Under the pieces are notes generated by a model that had not been told where the DNA came from, did no database searches, and worked only from the letters and a program-made list of their open reading frames with translations. Positions 36,260 through 46,457 of a stretch of DNA of 64,000 nt are shown in pieces; position 1 is the first letter of the stretch, and every line of letters begins with the position of its first letter. Made by a program: the position numbers and the translations under genes. This DNA is from CAWDMW01 sp963803575 (GTDB taxonomy: Bacteria > Pseudomonadota > Alphaproteobacteria > Rickettsiales > UBA998), in the NCBI GenBank assembly GCA_963803575.1, contig CAWDMW010000002.1:1426001-1490000 (forward strand), in the 5' to 3' direction.

Positions 36260-39187
36260 CTACTGTGTTACAGCGGGTGTTGTCTTATCATCTGAAAACA
36301 CATTGAAGATATTACGGATAAATCCTGGAGTAATCATAGATAGAGGATTTGCGGTGATGAGCGGATTGCTGAACGTACCACCTACAGAAATACGTGTGGC
36401 AAATAACCCTTCATCCTCTCCTCCAACCAGTAACTCGCCAATTAACGGTACTTTACCGGGTAGAGAGTTAAGTGTGTAGGAAGGAATGACGGTTCCATCC
36501 AGATTTAATAAGCCTGTGGTAAAAGGGTATAGCTTCCCTTCTAATATTACTCCCATAGCACTTCCTTTTGCAACCAATCGTTGCATGGCAATATGACGCC
36601 GGGCAAACACTATATCCGCAGTAATGTTATCAAAACGAAGCCCGTTGCCACTCATCGTATCGGCAATACCTTTAAATGATAGCAAGCTGACAAATTTTGT
36701 GATAGCCGGAGCGTTGCGTATGACTAGGTTTTTAATGGTTGCTAAGGCACTTAACGGGCGGTGAGGGGTTGTATCGTCATAGGTGCCACGCAATGATAAA
36801 GCGCCGCCTTCCATATCACGATCAATATCAAGCATACTGACAATAGCACCCAGATTATCGCTATCTATCTGTACAGTACGCACCCCCTTATCTGACTCAA
36901 TCTTTGCAGACAGATAATTATTTTTATTATAGTTAACATGTGCATCGAGTGTTTCGCACCATGTATTCTGGCAAATAGAGGAAAAATGGGCATTGTGCAA
37001 TGTTCCGCGTAACGTCTTCACCTCCTCAAGCGAAAGCGAGATAGTACGGCCTGCCATTAATGAAAAGATCGCCTGATCTATTCCGCGATCAGGCGGCGCA
37101 TTTGTGTCTGTCTCTTCTAATAGCCAACCCACATCAAGTGATGTGCCGTCTATAGTAATATGTTCCCTGCCGCTCATAACTGCATAATCAAAGGCTAGAT
37201 TCATGTGCGACATAGTGACTTTACTAAGTGATGCGTTGAGCAACTCACCATTTGGCGCCAAGGATAATGCACCTTCTACCTGTGTGTCAGGCGCAACGAA
37301 GTGCAGATCTGAAATATGGTTCTGCTTTGATGTGATGTGCTGCTTAATGTTCAGATGTGCAGAAACATGCAAAGGTTTGCGCCAGTTAATCTCATCCACT
37401 TGAATGCTGGCGTCTGTTAAATCTAATGTTGCCTGAATATCTTTGACATCACCATGCTCTTTAACATCCGCAGATAGTCGCGTCAGTCCTGATACTCGGT
37501 TTGGTGGGATAACAATATCAAAGGTGGCAAGATGGTGATCGGGAATGTCAAGAGTGACCTGATACTCGGTTTTCTCTTTACTTCCACGCAACTGATGCAC
37601 CACATCCATGGTGGCTGGAACATTTTGCAACAATCCATGCGCATCTATTAGTTGCACTTGCTTATTATTTAGCAGCACGTCTGCGTCAAACTTGCGTATA
37701 TTCCATTTCCCCATTATGCCTGACTGGTTGATCTGTTTCAACGTAGCGTTGAGATCAACCAACATATGGTCATAACTGGATGTGCCAAGTCCGGCGCGTT
37801 CGGGATAAAGGGGGAAGTTTAGGTGAATAGTACCTGCCACCTTCCCAGTAATCTTCGCCGGATCAAGCTGTAAACGCCCAGCTTTATTCAAATGTTTGGG
37901 GGATAAGAATGTAGCAACATCCTGCGCGGTGCTTTGAACGTTTAGTGTAAGATTCATGGGTATCGCGCCTTCACTAAAGCTCTCTACCGCAATCGTGCTA
38001 TTAGTAACGTAAGAATCAGACAGGCTTTGCCCATGGATAATATCCACATGCATGGAATTATCCGTGAATGTAGCGATACCACGTGCATTGCGAACAGGCG
38101 GCAAGTGGGGGGCATAGCGCACGGTTACCTTGTCTGCTTCTAATGTTGCTTTGAACGCATTACCTTGTGCTGAGATATGAGCATGGGAAATCAAGCCTTT
38201 AGTGATATGCCCAAATGCCCAGTCTCTGGCATCCGGTTGCACACCTACTGGCCACAAATCTGAGAGTTCTGCAACGGTTAACCCCTCAATGTCTACGTCA
38301 ATATCAGGGACATCCTGCACAAGTGAACCATGAAAAGAAACAGGAGAGTTCCCGTACGTTAACTGGCTTCCTTCCTTCACAGATATGGCCAGTGCCTGAT
38401 CGTCTTCATTACGCAATGCTACCTCAAGATGAATATCTTTTAGCGTCAGCGGCTTGGTTGGATAATATGCATGGTTATTGTAGAGCAAATGCTCGCTGCG
38501 AAGCGTCACATGTGCATTATCCAGCTTTAATGAGGGTGTCAGATTAGCACGTATCGTTGCGTCCGCCACCATGTCTACCTCATTGGCTTGAGGATAGAGA
38601 AGAGAGGCTAACGATGATGGAATACGGGTTGCTTCTATATCTATCTGCCAGTCGTCATTGATGCGTCTGACATTACCCGTGAGTTTGGCGTCAGGATGAA
38701 TCGATGATAAGTCCAGACTAAAGCGATCTTCCTGACTTTTTTGCTCATCTGGGCTTAAATAGAATTGTTCAATATAAAACGGTGTATCGCGCGTTGGTAA
38801 AGATGCTGAAAATGCATTAATATATAGACCAGAATAACCAAACTGGAATTGTGCAATGGTTCGCAATGGCATAGCAAGCTGAATGGTTTCTGTATGCGTA
38901 TCTACGCGGGATTCTGCGTGTCGCGTGGTGATGTTATGCAGTTCTAATTCCAGTCGCTTCTTTTCCCAGTTCAGGTAAATGATAGGGTCATTAAAGGAAA
39001 GCTGATCCACGTCCAGTCGTTCTTTCACCATTAATTTTAACGGTTCTTGCAGGTAGGGTAATTGCCGTGGTTCCGTACTTATCAACCATACCAGACCAAT
39101 GATCGTCACTAGCGCAATAACACCTATAAGCGCAATACATCTTACTGTTACACATAAAATAGTAATGAGACTGCTTAGAAATGACAT
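36260..39187 (-). CDS. Large AsmA/YhdP-like envelope protein
   Basis: A 975-residue protein with one N-terminal membrane helix (about 12-36) and a long periplasmic beta-rich region. The C-terminal part (SYTLNSLPGKVPLIGELLVGGEDEGLFATRISVGG, spread around residues 905-940) is typical of AsmA-like proteins with DUF3971 from the YhdP group. In other bacteria AsmA-superfamily proteins bridge the periplasm and help move phospholipids to the outer membrane; the same role is assumed here. It is encoded seven bases after the penicillin-binding protein gene on the same strand, suggesting an envelope operon. Confidence 0.88.
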   Translation of the reverse strand: MSFLSSLITILCVTVRCIALIGVIALVTIIGLVWLISTEPRQLPYLQEPLKLMVKERLDVDQLSFNDPIIYLNWEKKRLELELHNITTRHAESRVDTHTETIQLAMPLRTIAQFQFGYSGLYINAFSASLPTRDTPFYIEQFYLSPDEQKSQEDRFSLDLSSIHPDAKLTGNVRRINDDWQIDIEATRIPSSLASLLYPQANEVDMVADATIRANLTPSLKLDNAHVTLRSEHLLYNNHAYYPTKPLTLKDIHLEVALRNEDDQALAISVKEGSQLTYGNSPVSFHGSLVQDVPDIDVDIEGLTVAELSDLWPVGVQPDARDWAFGHITKGLISHAHISAQGNAFKATLEADKVTVRYAPHLPPVRNARGIATFTDNSMHVDIIHGQSLSDSYVTNSTIAVESFSEGAIPMNLTLNVQSTAQDVATFLSPKHLNKAGRLQLDPAKITGKVAGTIHLNFPLYPERAGLGTSSYDHMLVDLNATLKQINQSGIMGKWNIRKFDADVLLNNKQVQLIDAHGLLQNVPATMDVVHQLRGSKEKTEYQVTLDIPDHHLATFDIVIPPNRVSGLTRLSADVKEHGDVKDIQATLDLTDASIQVDEINWRKPLHVSAHLNIKQHITSKQNHISDLHFVAPDTQVEGALSLAPNGELLNASLSKVTMSHMNLAFDYAVMSGREHITIDGTSLDVGWLLEETDTNAPPDRGIDQAIFSLMAGRTISLSLEEVKTLRGTLHNAHFSSICQNTWCETLDAHVNYNKNNYLSAKIESDKGVRTVQIDSDNLGAIVSMLDIDRDMEGGALSLRGTYDDTTPHRPLSALATIKNLVIRNAPAITKFVSLLSFKGIADTMSGNGLRFDNITADIVFARRHIAMQRLVAKGSAMGVILEGKLYPFTTGLLNLDGTVIPSYTLNSLPGKVPLIGELLVGGEDEGLFATRISVGGTFSNPLITANPLSMITPGFIRNIFNVFSDDKTTPAVTQ

Positions 39188-39193
39188 TGTGAT

Positions 39194-41356
39194 TTATGGT
39201 ACGGACTGGTTTTGGGAAGACTCATTACTATTATCATCAAATAACGTATCCCAAAATGATTTTTTCAGCCGATATTGATCGTCTTGCGCAGCAGGAGCAT
39301 TTTCCTGAGTGGGCGGTTGCGTTTGGCCGTGTGTTTGACCATGTGTTTGGGGCAGTGGCGTACCTTGAGAGGCAGGTTGCTGCCAAGGGAATTGCCAGTC
39401 TTGCTGCTGCGGCTGGTAGATAACGGGTAAGTCGTTGGCAGGAACATCACTTAGTGCTTTCTTCATGTAACTGCGCCAGATACGTGCAGGAATGGAGCCA
39501 CCGGTTACATTCTTCATTGAAGAAGCATCATCATTTCCAACCCATACGCCAGTAACTAATGCAGGCGTATAACCAATGAACCACGCATCTTTATAAGCAG
39601 AGGCAGTACCGGTTTTTCCAGCGGCTGAACGGCCTATGGATGCCCCTTTTCCGGTGCCGTAATCAACGACTGACACCAGCATGTTATTCATTTTGTTCAC
39701 GTCATTTTCTTTTACAACGATGACATCACTAAAATCATCATGCTTAGTGCGCTCGTAAAGCACTTTGCGGTTACGTTTTTGTTCAATTTTAGTGATACCA
39801 TATGGCTTAACAGCTCGTCCGCGATTGGCCAAATGAGCATAAGCTGTAACCATTTCTTTCAGTGTAACCTCTAGCGAACCCAGCGCAATGCTTGGCATAT
39901 CACTCATTTCTGATCTAATGCCCAAACGCCTTGCGACCGTGCGTATTCTGGCAATACCTGTAAACTGACTAAGTTTCACTGCAATGGTATTTAATGAATA
40001 AGCCAGTGCCTGCTGGAGGGAAACCTGACCCCGGTATCGGTTTTTGTAATTTTGCGGCTTCCATTTTCCAACAGTCACCGGTTCGTCAACCAGAATCATC
40101 TCAGGACTATAGCCGCGTTCCATTGCAGCCAGATACACGAAGATTTTAAACGCGGAGCCGGGTTGACGTTTGGCTTGAACAGCACGGTTATACTGGCTTT
40201 GATAATAATCCATACCACCCACCATGCTAACGATAGCACCGTCAGGCTTCATGGCCAGCAACGCTGCTTCCTGCACTTTGCGGCTTTTACGCACGTCATC
40301 AGTCATATATTCAGCGACGGATTCTTCTGCATCTTGCTGCCAGTCTGCATGTAGTGTGGTGTGTACGATTAAATCATCTTCCACTTTCCCCACATAGTTT
40401 GGCACAATCTGCATAATCCAGTCTGTGAAATAACGTTGATTGTCATGGCTTTCTTTCTTTAATTCCCGCTTGCCACTGCGAAGCTCTTCTATCGCTTTAT
40501 CCGCAACGGATTCATCAATTTTACCTGCATGTTGCATATTGCGAATTACCTGCGCTGTACGGTCGATAGCACGCTTGGTGTTGGCAGTCGGATTATAAAA
40601 TGATGGTGCTTTGAGCAAGCCTGCCAGCATGGCAGATTCAATCAGATCCAAATCATATGCGGAGGTGTTGAAGTAAAAATGTGAGGCAGAATCAATGCCA
40701 TAACTGCCTCCTCCTAAGTAAACACGATTCAGATAAATGGCCAGAATTTCCTGTTTGGTAAACTTTTGCTCCAGCCAGAAAGACATCATTAATTCCTGAA
40801 TTTTCCGGCTAAAGGTGCGCTCAGAGGTTAAAAAGACATTCTTCGCCAGTTGCTGCGTAATGGTGGAACCACCTTGCACCAACCTACCTGCTTTAACATT
40901 CGCCACCATGGCTCGGGCAACGCCTTTTGGGTCTAGTCCTTTATGGGAAAAAAAGCGGCGATCTTCTGTGGCAATAACAGCGTCAATCAAGTGTTGAGGA
41001 ACTTTATGATATGGGATGAATTTACCGATAATCTGGCCGTATCGCGCGAGAATTTGTCCATCTTCGGACAGCATTTCCACGCCGGGTTGTTCTTTGGCTG
41101 CGGCTAAGCCACTAATATCTGGCAGCAATGAGGCATAATAAATCATGCCTATAATAATAAAGATGACCAGTGTTAGTAGCAGGGAACCTATAATACCTAA
41201 TGCTCTTTTAGAGAAACAGCATTTAATACGTTTTCGTATCCGCTTTCCTATGCCCGGTTTTTGCGCAGGATGATCTGACTGAAATTTGACATGACCCTGT
41301 TCATCTTTGACACGCTTATAGAGTGGGTAGGAGGATGGAGGATCGTTTTTAGGCAT
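39194..41356 (-). CDS. mrcA: Class A penicillin-binding protein (PBP1A-like)
   Basis: Bifunctional peptidoglycan synthase. After a cytoplasmic tail and a membrane helix (about 52-76), the glycosyltransferase domain shows the catalytic Glu131 (ATEDRRFFSHKG) and QGGSTITQQLAKN. The transpeptidase domain has the active-site SAFK (Ser401, Lys404), SLN at 454-456 and KTGT at 581-584. The last 80 residues are rich in Gln, Pro and Ser. Length is 720 residues. Having this enzyme with DapB and an L,D-transpeptidase implies a complete cell wall. Confidence 0.96.
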   Translation of the reverse strand: MPKNDPPSSYPLYKRVKDEQGHVKFQSDHPAQKPGIGKRIRKRIKCCFSKRALGIIGSLLLTLVIFIIIGMIYYASLLPDISGLAAAKEQPGVEMLSEDGQILARYGQIIGKFIPYHKVPQHLIDAVIATEDRRFFSHKGLDPKGVARAMVANVKAGRLVQGGSTITQQLAKNVFLTSERTFSRKIQELMMSFWLEQKFTKQEILAIYLNRVYLGGGSYGIDSASHFYFNTSAYDLDLIESAMLAGLLKAPSFYNPTANTKRAIDRTAQVIRNMQHAGKIDESVADKAIEELRSGKRELKKESHDNQRYFTDWIMQIVPNYVGKVEDDLIVHTTLHADWQQDAEESVAEYMTDDVRKSRKVQEAALLAMKPDGAIVSMVGGMDYYQSQYNRAVQAKRQPGSAFKIFVYLAAMERGYSPEMILVDEPVTVGKWKPQNYKNRYRGQVSLQQALAYSLNTIAVKLSQFTGIARIRTVARRLGIRSEMSDMPSIALGSLEVTLKEMVTAYAHLANRGRAVKPYGITKIEQKRNRKVLYERTKHDDFSDVIVVKENDVNKMNNMLVSVVDYGTGKGASIGRSAAGKTGTASAYKDAWFIGYTPALVTGVWVGNDDASSMKNVTGGSIPARIWRSYMKKALSDVPANDLPVIYQPQQQDWQFPWQQPASQGTPLPQTHGQTHGQTQPPTQENAPAAQDDQYRLKKSFWDTLFDDNSNESSQNQSVP

Positions 41357-41473
41357 TTTACTCTTGTGCGAGGCGTCATTTTGTGGTGGTTAAAAGATCA
41401 AAGGCGGTGTATAGCAGAAAGCAGCTTTGACACCTAGCATTAAAGAACGCACATGATAAGGATATTAAGTAAC

Positions 41474-41824
41474 ATGGACACAGATAGCACGACATTTCAG
41501 GATATGGCTGATGCATGGCTTAACCAAATGTTTGAAATACTGGAAGCGGAAGATGATGAGGCCGTGCTTGATATTGATCTGGAAGAAGGCATCATGACGA
41601 TTGATGTAGATGAAGATAACACGTTTGTTATCAGCAAACATGCACCATCAAAACAATTATGGTTATCATCTCCTTTGAGTGGCGGATTGCATTTTGATGC
41701 AACGGATGGTGGCACTGACTGGTCACTGCAAGATGGTCGCCGTCTCTCAGTAGTGCTGGCAGAAGAATTGCAGCAATTGACGGGTCATACCTTTACGCCG
41801 AATGTGCTACAGCAAAGCGCTTAA
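41474..41824 (+). CDS. cyaY: Frataxin-like iron donor CyaY
   Basis: Small acidic protein of the frataxin family, which binds iron and regulates IscS in iron-sulfur assembly. The acidic first helix (ILEAEDDEAVLDIDLEEG) and the strand signature KQLWLSSPLSGGLHFD are present. I choose the ATG at 41474, preceded by AAGGA at a good distance, giving 116 residues; an ATG at 41453 would add seven. It is 19 kb from the isc cluster in this window. In alphaproteobacteria frataxin is chiefly a Rickettsiales trait, in line with the ISC system. Confidence 0.93.
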   Translation: MDTDSTTFQDMADAWLNQMFEILEAEDDEAVLDIDLEEGIMTIDVDEDNTFVISKHAPSKQLWLSSPLSGGLHFDATDGGTDWSLQDGRRLSVVLAEELQQLTGHTFTPNVLQQSA

Positions 41825-41845
41825 AGACTAAGACTTTGTAGGTAT

Positions 41846-43618
41846 ATGCGTAAAACATCGCTACCGGACACACCTAAAGCGCCTATCAAAAGCCTGCGCT
41901 ACCTGTTTTCTTATCTTGCGCCTTATAAGCTGATGGTGGTATTGGCACTGGGAGCGTTGCTCGTAACGTCTTCTTCTGTTTTAGGGCTAGGATATGCCTT
42001 GCGCTACCTTGTCGATGAGGGAATCAGCAAAGGGGATACAGCATTGCTTGATCGCTCTTACGCTGTGCTGATGGCAGTGATCGTCCTGCTGGCACTGACT
42101 ACCTTTGCACGCTATTTCTTTGTTACATGGATTGGTGAGCGTGTGGTGGCGGATATACGCCGTGATATGTATGGGCATTTGATTGCAATGGATGTCACAT
42201 TTTACGAAACACGCCAGACAGGTGAGTTGCTCTCACGCCTTACGACAGACACAACTCTGATTCAAACCGTGGTTGGAAGCTCGGTATCTATTGCCCTACG
42301 TAATGCGTTGCTGTTACTTGGTGGCGTTATTATGCTGTGCGTTACTAGTTTGCAATTGACCAGCTATGTGATGTTGATTGTCCCTTTGGTTGTTGTGCCT
42401 ATTGTGATTTTGGGCAAAAAGGTGCGGATATTGTCGCGTCAAACACAAGATCGTATTGCAGACATCAACAGCCACGCTGAAGAAACGATTTACGCTATTC
42501 AAACTATTCAGGCATTTACACTGGAAGATCGGCAGCAGGCGCGTTTTGATGAGTATGTGAAAGATTCACTCAGCATTGCAGCCAAGCGCATTAAAATGCG
42601 TGCTGTGTTAACCGCTATCGTTATCACACTGGTGTTGGGTGCCATTGCTACAGTGTTGTGGTTTGGTGGGCGTAGTGTGATTGAAGGCACTATCTCGGTA
42701 GGTGAATTATCCTCTTTTGTGTTTTATGCGATGGTAGTGGCGGGCGCAACAGGTGCCATTAGTGAAGTGATTGGCGAGCTGCAACGGGCAGCAGGAGCCG
42801 TGGAACGTTTGGCAGAACTTAAGACGCTACATCCCGTTATTGCTTCACCTGTACAACCTGTGTCTTTTCCTGATACGCCTGTAGGCACTATTGCGTTTGA
42901 TAATGTATCGTTTTATTACCCATCACGCCCAGATCAGGCGGCATTGTCTAATATCACACTCACCATTAAGCGTGGTCAAACTGTTGCATTGGTTGGCTCA
43001 TCAGGTGGTGGCAAAACAACCGTGTTCCGTATGTTGCTGCGTTATTACGATCCCGCAGATGGATGCATTTTAATGGAAAACATTCCTCTCAGCAGCCTCT
43101 CGCTGCATACGTTACGTCAGCGTATCGCAGTAGTATCACAAGACCCGATCATTTTCTCAACCAGCGCTTTTGAAAACATTATGCTTGGCAATCCGAGTGC
43201 TACAAAAGAACAGGTGATGGAAGCTGCCAAACACGCAGAGATATATGACTTTCTTCAAAGTTTGCCTGAAGGGTTTGACTCACATCTTGGTGAAAAAGGG
43301 ATTCGTCTGTCTGGTGGCCAGAAACAACGCATCGCTATTGCCCGCGCCATTATCCGTGCGCCGGATATTTTGCTTCTGGATGAAGCAACGTCTGCACTAG
43401 ATTCTGATAATGAACAGAAAGTACAGCAAGCACTGGAACACGCAATGCAGGGACGCACAACGCTGGTGATTGCACATCGTCTGGCAACCGTGCGTAACGC
43501 AGACCATATTATTGTGATGGATGAAGGCAAGGTTCAGGCGCAGGGAACGCATGAAAGCCTGATGCGTGATAGTGAGCTATATCAGGTGTTGGCACGCCAG
43601 CAATTCCGCGAGGCTTAA
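41846..43618 (+). CDS. ABC exporter (fused membrane and ATPase domains)
   Basis: Half-transporter of the MsbA/LmrA/BmrA type. Six membrane helices occupy about residues 20-320, followed by an ATPase domain with Walker A GSSGGGKTT (about 382-390), the signature LSGGQKQR (about 488) and Walker B ILLLDEATSALD (about 508). It would act as a homodimer. The substrate may be a lipid, drug or peptide; nothing nearby settles it. Length is 590 residues. It starts 21 bases after cyaY and is followed after three bases by a frameshifted gene, so all three could share a transcript. Confidence 0.95.
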   Translation: MRKTSLPDTPKAPIKSLRYLFSYLAPYKLMVVLALGALLVTSSSVLGLGYALRYLVDEGISKGDTALLDRSYAVLMAVIVLLALTTFARYFFVTWIGERVVADIRRDMYGHLIAMDVTFYETRQTGELLSRLTTDTTLIQTVVGSSVSIALRNALLLLGGVIMLCVTSLQLTSYVMLIVPLVVVPIVILGKKVRILSRQTQDRIADINSHAEETIYAIQTIQAFTLEDRQQARFDEYVKDSLSIAAKRIKMRAVLTAIVITLVLGAIATVLWFGGRSVIEGTISVGELSSFVFYAMVVAGATGAISEVIGELQRAAGAVERLAELKTLHPVIASPVQPVSFPDTPVGTIAFDNVSFYYPSRPDQAALSNITLTIKRGQTVALVGSSGGGKTTVFRMLLRYYDPADGCILMENIPLSSLSLHTLRQRIAVVSQDPIIFSTSAFENIMLGNPSATKEQVMEAAKHAEIYDFLQSLPEGFDSHLGEKGIRLSGGQKQRIAIARAIIRAPDILLLDEATSALDSDNEQKVQQALEHAMQGRTTLVIAHRLATVRNADHIIVMDEGKVQAQGTHESLMRDSELYQVLARQQFREA

Positions 43619-43621
43619 ACG

Positions 43622-44379
43622 ATGAACGCGCCCATGACCAACATATCCCTTCAACACTCTATAGACCCTCATCATCATCGTGTTATTCTGTCTTTGAAAG
43701 ATTCACAAACGGGTGAGCCTATTACTGAGGATATGTTGGAAACAACGCATACACGTAAATTACATTTGTTTGTGGTTGATAAAGGCCTGAGAGATTATCA
43801 GCACGTGCATCCTGTAGAGATTGACACGCCGGGTAATTACGCATTTGAATTTACTGCACACGAGCCTCAACCTATATAGCGTATGGGGAGAGTTTCTTCT
43901 TAAAGGGCAGGAACATACGCAACGTGTGCATGTGGATATACCGTTGGCAGCAACCGTAAGTGCTTCGCCGGCGTTCGCGCCATCCAGATATGCACAGTCC
44001 GGTGACATCAGAGCGCAATGGTACGAGTCGCCAGATGCACCACTGATGCAAGGTGTGGCTAGTGAGGTGGCCGTACGGCTAACAAATGCGTCTGGAGTGC
44101 CTTTATTTGGATGATGTGATGGGCGCTAAAGGGCATATGGCTGGATTTAGCGCAGATGGTCAGCAATTTATTCACGCGCACCCGCTAAATACCTCTGATC
44201 CGTCACTACTGAAATTTCATATCCAGCCACAAAATAAGGGAATGACACGCTTCTTTTTACAAGTGCAGCATGATGGAGAAGAAATGTATCTGTCCTTTTC
44301 TCGTATCGTTAAAACGGTACAGAAAACCGCAGAGCAGATGAGGGAGCCTGTTCCTCATGAGATGGTGATATCTCGTTGA
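43622..44379 (+). pseudogene. Frameshifted gene with paired HVHP/HAHP motifs
   Basis: Three overlapping frames form one logical protein of about 250 residues. Frame one ends at 43879 after HEPQPI, while the next frame continues as YSVWGEFLLKG, so one base is extra near 43875. The second frame ends at 44114 after NASGVPLFG, and the third continues as YLDDVMGAKGHMAGFS, again one base extra near 44100. The two halves each carry a His motif (QHVHPVE and FIHAHPLN) after a HLFVV or GHMAGFS segment, a pattern found in uncharacterised, possibly metal-binding secreted proteins. No signal peptide is seen. Decay, sequencing error or programmed shifting are all possible; decay seems likeliest. Confidence 0.8.
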
Positions 44380-44397
44380 GAATCTTATCAATGAGAT
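44370..44397 (+). terminator. Hairpin at the end of the frameshifted gene
   Basis: ATCTCGTTGA (44370-44379) pairs with TCAATGAGAT (44388-44397), ten pairs with one G-U, around an 8-nt loop, overlapping the stop codon. There is no T-tract, so it may be a weak terminator or an mRNA 3'-end protector. Confidence 0.35.
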
Positions 44398-44486
44398 ACA
44401 CTGGAACGCATTAAAAGTTGTTTATCCATAACAATCAAAAAAGTTTCTGCTAATTCATCAAATGTATCACTACCTATGGGCTTGTT

Positions 44487-46346
44487 ATGAATCAGTCTTT
44501 GCAATCAGATAATCTGCACATTAATGAAGATAGCGCAGAGGTAGGCATATTACCTGTAGATACAATAAAACACCCTGATAAAAAGAAACATCATCAAAAT
44601 TTTGCCGATAAATTGTTTGGTGTTGCCGGTGCAACCTCCGTGGCAATGGCTGTTACACCCTTGGCACTTCGTCAGCTTGGTATAGGGTTAGAACATACGC
44701 GCCTTGATGGTGCCTGTTGTGAAATTATCAAAAATGCTGCTGCCGACCATGACTGGATGAAACATCAGGACTGGAATGTTAATCTAGACGGTACAACAGA
44801 AACCGTTTATGGGGTTGCAGGGTGGATGTCAGGGCTGCTTAGTCATATACCATTTGGCGAAGAAATGCTTGGTCTGGAAAAGACATTGCTGGGTAAGCTG
44901 GAATGTTTGCCGTTTGTCCAGGAAGGTACGGCAGAGCATCTTGATGCTACAACGCATCCGCTTGCACGCGGTGGATTAATGAATGCGCTGGTTGCTGGGA
45001 GTGTCGTGTTAATTGGACATTACGGTGGCAAAGCGATAGACCACTTCCAGACCCAGAAAGCGTATGAAGAAGCCGTACAAAATGGTGTTACCCAGGAAGA
45101 ATTAGACGCAATTTCAGCCAATCGCAGTATGATGTCGAAAGTCGTACAAGATGGAAGTAAGTTGCTTGGATTCGCTGTGCTAATACCCAGTATCTTTCCT
45201 GGTATAGGGCATTCCATGCTTTCTGTCAGTGCTACAACAGGTGTTGATACGATTGATTATGATAATGCTAAAGGTACTGGCCCTATTACGTCGCTGGCAG
45301 CTTTTTTGGGTAAGAACCCCGGAGCCTGTAAGCGTACAGGTAAGTTATATGATGCAATTGAGGGCAGTAGTTCTGCATTAATATCGCAATTATGTTGCGC
45401 GCTTCCAGCGATTACAGGCAGCATACCTGCACTGATGAGTCTGGCCACCGGTAATGGCAAAGTCCATGTTGATGCACCGGACTATGTGGTGCTTTACGAT
45501 GCAAAAGACCGTCAGGAAGAATCAAGTAAACAGGCGCTTGCTGAGCTAAGTGAGTTTGCTCTACAAAGACGCCTAAGCAGCAATCAGTTCCATCTGCAAG
45601 ATACGCATGATTCTTTAGAGTCAAGCAAAGGGCTACGTAATGTGTTAAAAGTGGGCAGCGCTGTTGCTGCGACAGTTGGGACGGGGGCTTTAGCTGCTAA
45701 GCACTTCCTTGGAAGTGAAGGTCCGCAAAAAGAAGCGTTTAACGGAGCTGTTAAGAATGCTTATCTTGCTCCTAATCCTAACGGCGAATTTCATGACATT
45801 TACCAAACGGATACGGGTAACAGATATATTGGATTAAAGTTTCCAGAATCTTATGAACAGGGGGTAGAGCAGGCGTTAAGTGGTCAGGATGCGCTGGAAG
45901 GTGGAATACCTATTGCCCACCCAGAAAACCCTATTAAAATTGTTATGCAAAAGGCTTTGTGTACGTTCAATGACCAAAAAAATCCTGCTGGCGTATTATG
46001 TTCAGGGTTTGACGATATGTGCTGTGGTGATGTTTATTTTCACAAAAGTGCTGTAGATAAATTGATTATTGCCGGACGCGCATTAAGCGGCAGCGGCATT
46101 ACTCAAAATCGTGCTTTAACCATCGGTGGTGCTTCTGCTGCTCTTGGGGCTGTCGTCTATAACGTAGCGGAGCGTTTGTTTGACAAACCTGCGCAGCGTA
46201 AAATAGAGGCTCTAGAAAATGAAAATACTATCATCGAAGCTATATTAGAAGGGAAGCAAAGCCAAAAACCTCAAAGCTACGCTGGGAAGATTACACAAGA
46301 AAAACAGCAGTCTGATCTTTCACAGACATCACAGCGAGTAGCATGA
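44487..46346 (+). CDS. Uncharacterised membrane protein, 619 residues
   Basis: No family recognised. The charged N terminus is followed by Ala/Gly-rich hydrophobic stretches around residues 45-65, 110-125, 170-190, 225-245, 290-320, 390-410 and 545-565. It has many cysteines for its kind, including adjacent pairs (GACCEII, QLCCALP, DMCCGDV), and a Gln/Lys/Ser-rich charged tail. The overall style (polar termini, internal Gly/Ala-rich membrane stretches) loosely resembles the 424-residue protein beside virD4. The cysteine pairs are unusual and could bind metal or form disulfides. A role as a secreted effector is possible but unsupported. Confidence 0.75.
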   Translation: MNQSLQSDNLHINEDSAEVGILPVDTIKHPDKKKHHQNFADKLFGVAGATSVAMAVTPLALRQLGIGLEHTRLDGACCEIIKNAAADHDWMKHQDWNVNLDGTTETVYGVAGWMSGLLSHIPFGEEMLGLEKTLLGKLECLPFVQEGTAEHLDATTHPLARGGLMNALVAGSVVLIGHYGGKAIDHFQTQKAYEEAVQNGVTQEELDAISANRSMMSKVVQDGSKLLGFAVLIPSIFPGIGHSMLSVSATTGVDTIDYDNAKGTGPITSLAAFLGKNPGACKRTGKLYDAIEGSSSALISQLCCALPAITGSIPALMSLATGNGKVHVDAPDYVVLYDAKDRQEESSKQALAELSEFALQRRLSSNQFHLQDTHDSLESSKGLRNVLKVGSAVAATVGTGALAAKHFLGSEGPQKEAFNGAVKNAYLAPNPNGEFHDIYQTDTGNRYIGLKFPESYEQGVEQALSGQDALEGGIPIAHPENPIKIVMQKALCTFNDQKNPAGVLCSGFDDMCCGDVYFHKSAVDKLIIAGRALSGSGITQNRALTIGGASAALGAVVYNVAERLFDKPAQRKIEALENENTIIEAILEGKQSQKPQSYAGKITQEKQQSDLSQTSQRVA

Positions 46347-46366
46347 AAAGCTTATTAGCGTTGCTC

Positions 46367-46386
46367 TGCAATCCTTAAAGATTGCA
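46367..46386. terminator. Small hairpin before leuC
   Basis: TGCAATC (46367-46373) and GATTGCA (46380-46386) form a 7-bp stem with a 6-nt loop, 21 bases after the stop of the 619-residue gene. No T-tract follows, so termination is uncertain. Confidence 0.3.
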
Positions 46387-46457
46387 TCATGTGAACGGGC
46401 GTGTTACATATTTCACTCTTTGAGAACATAACTACCTACACGCATTATATATTGACT

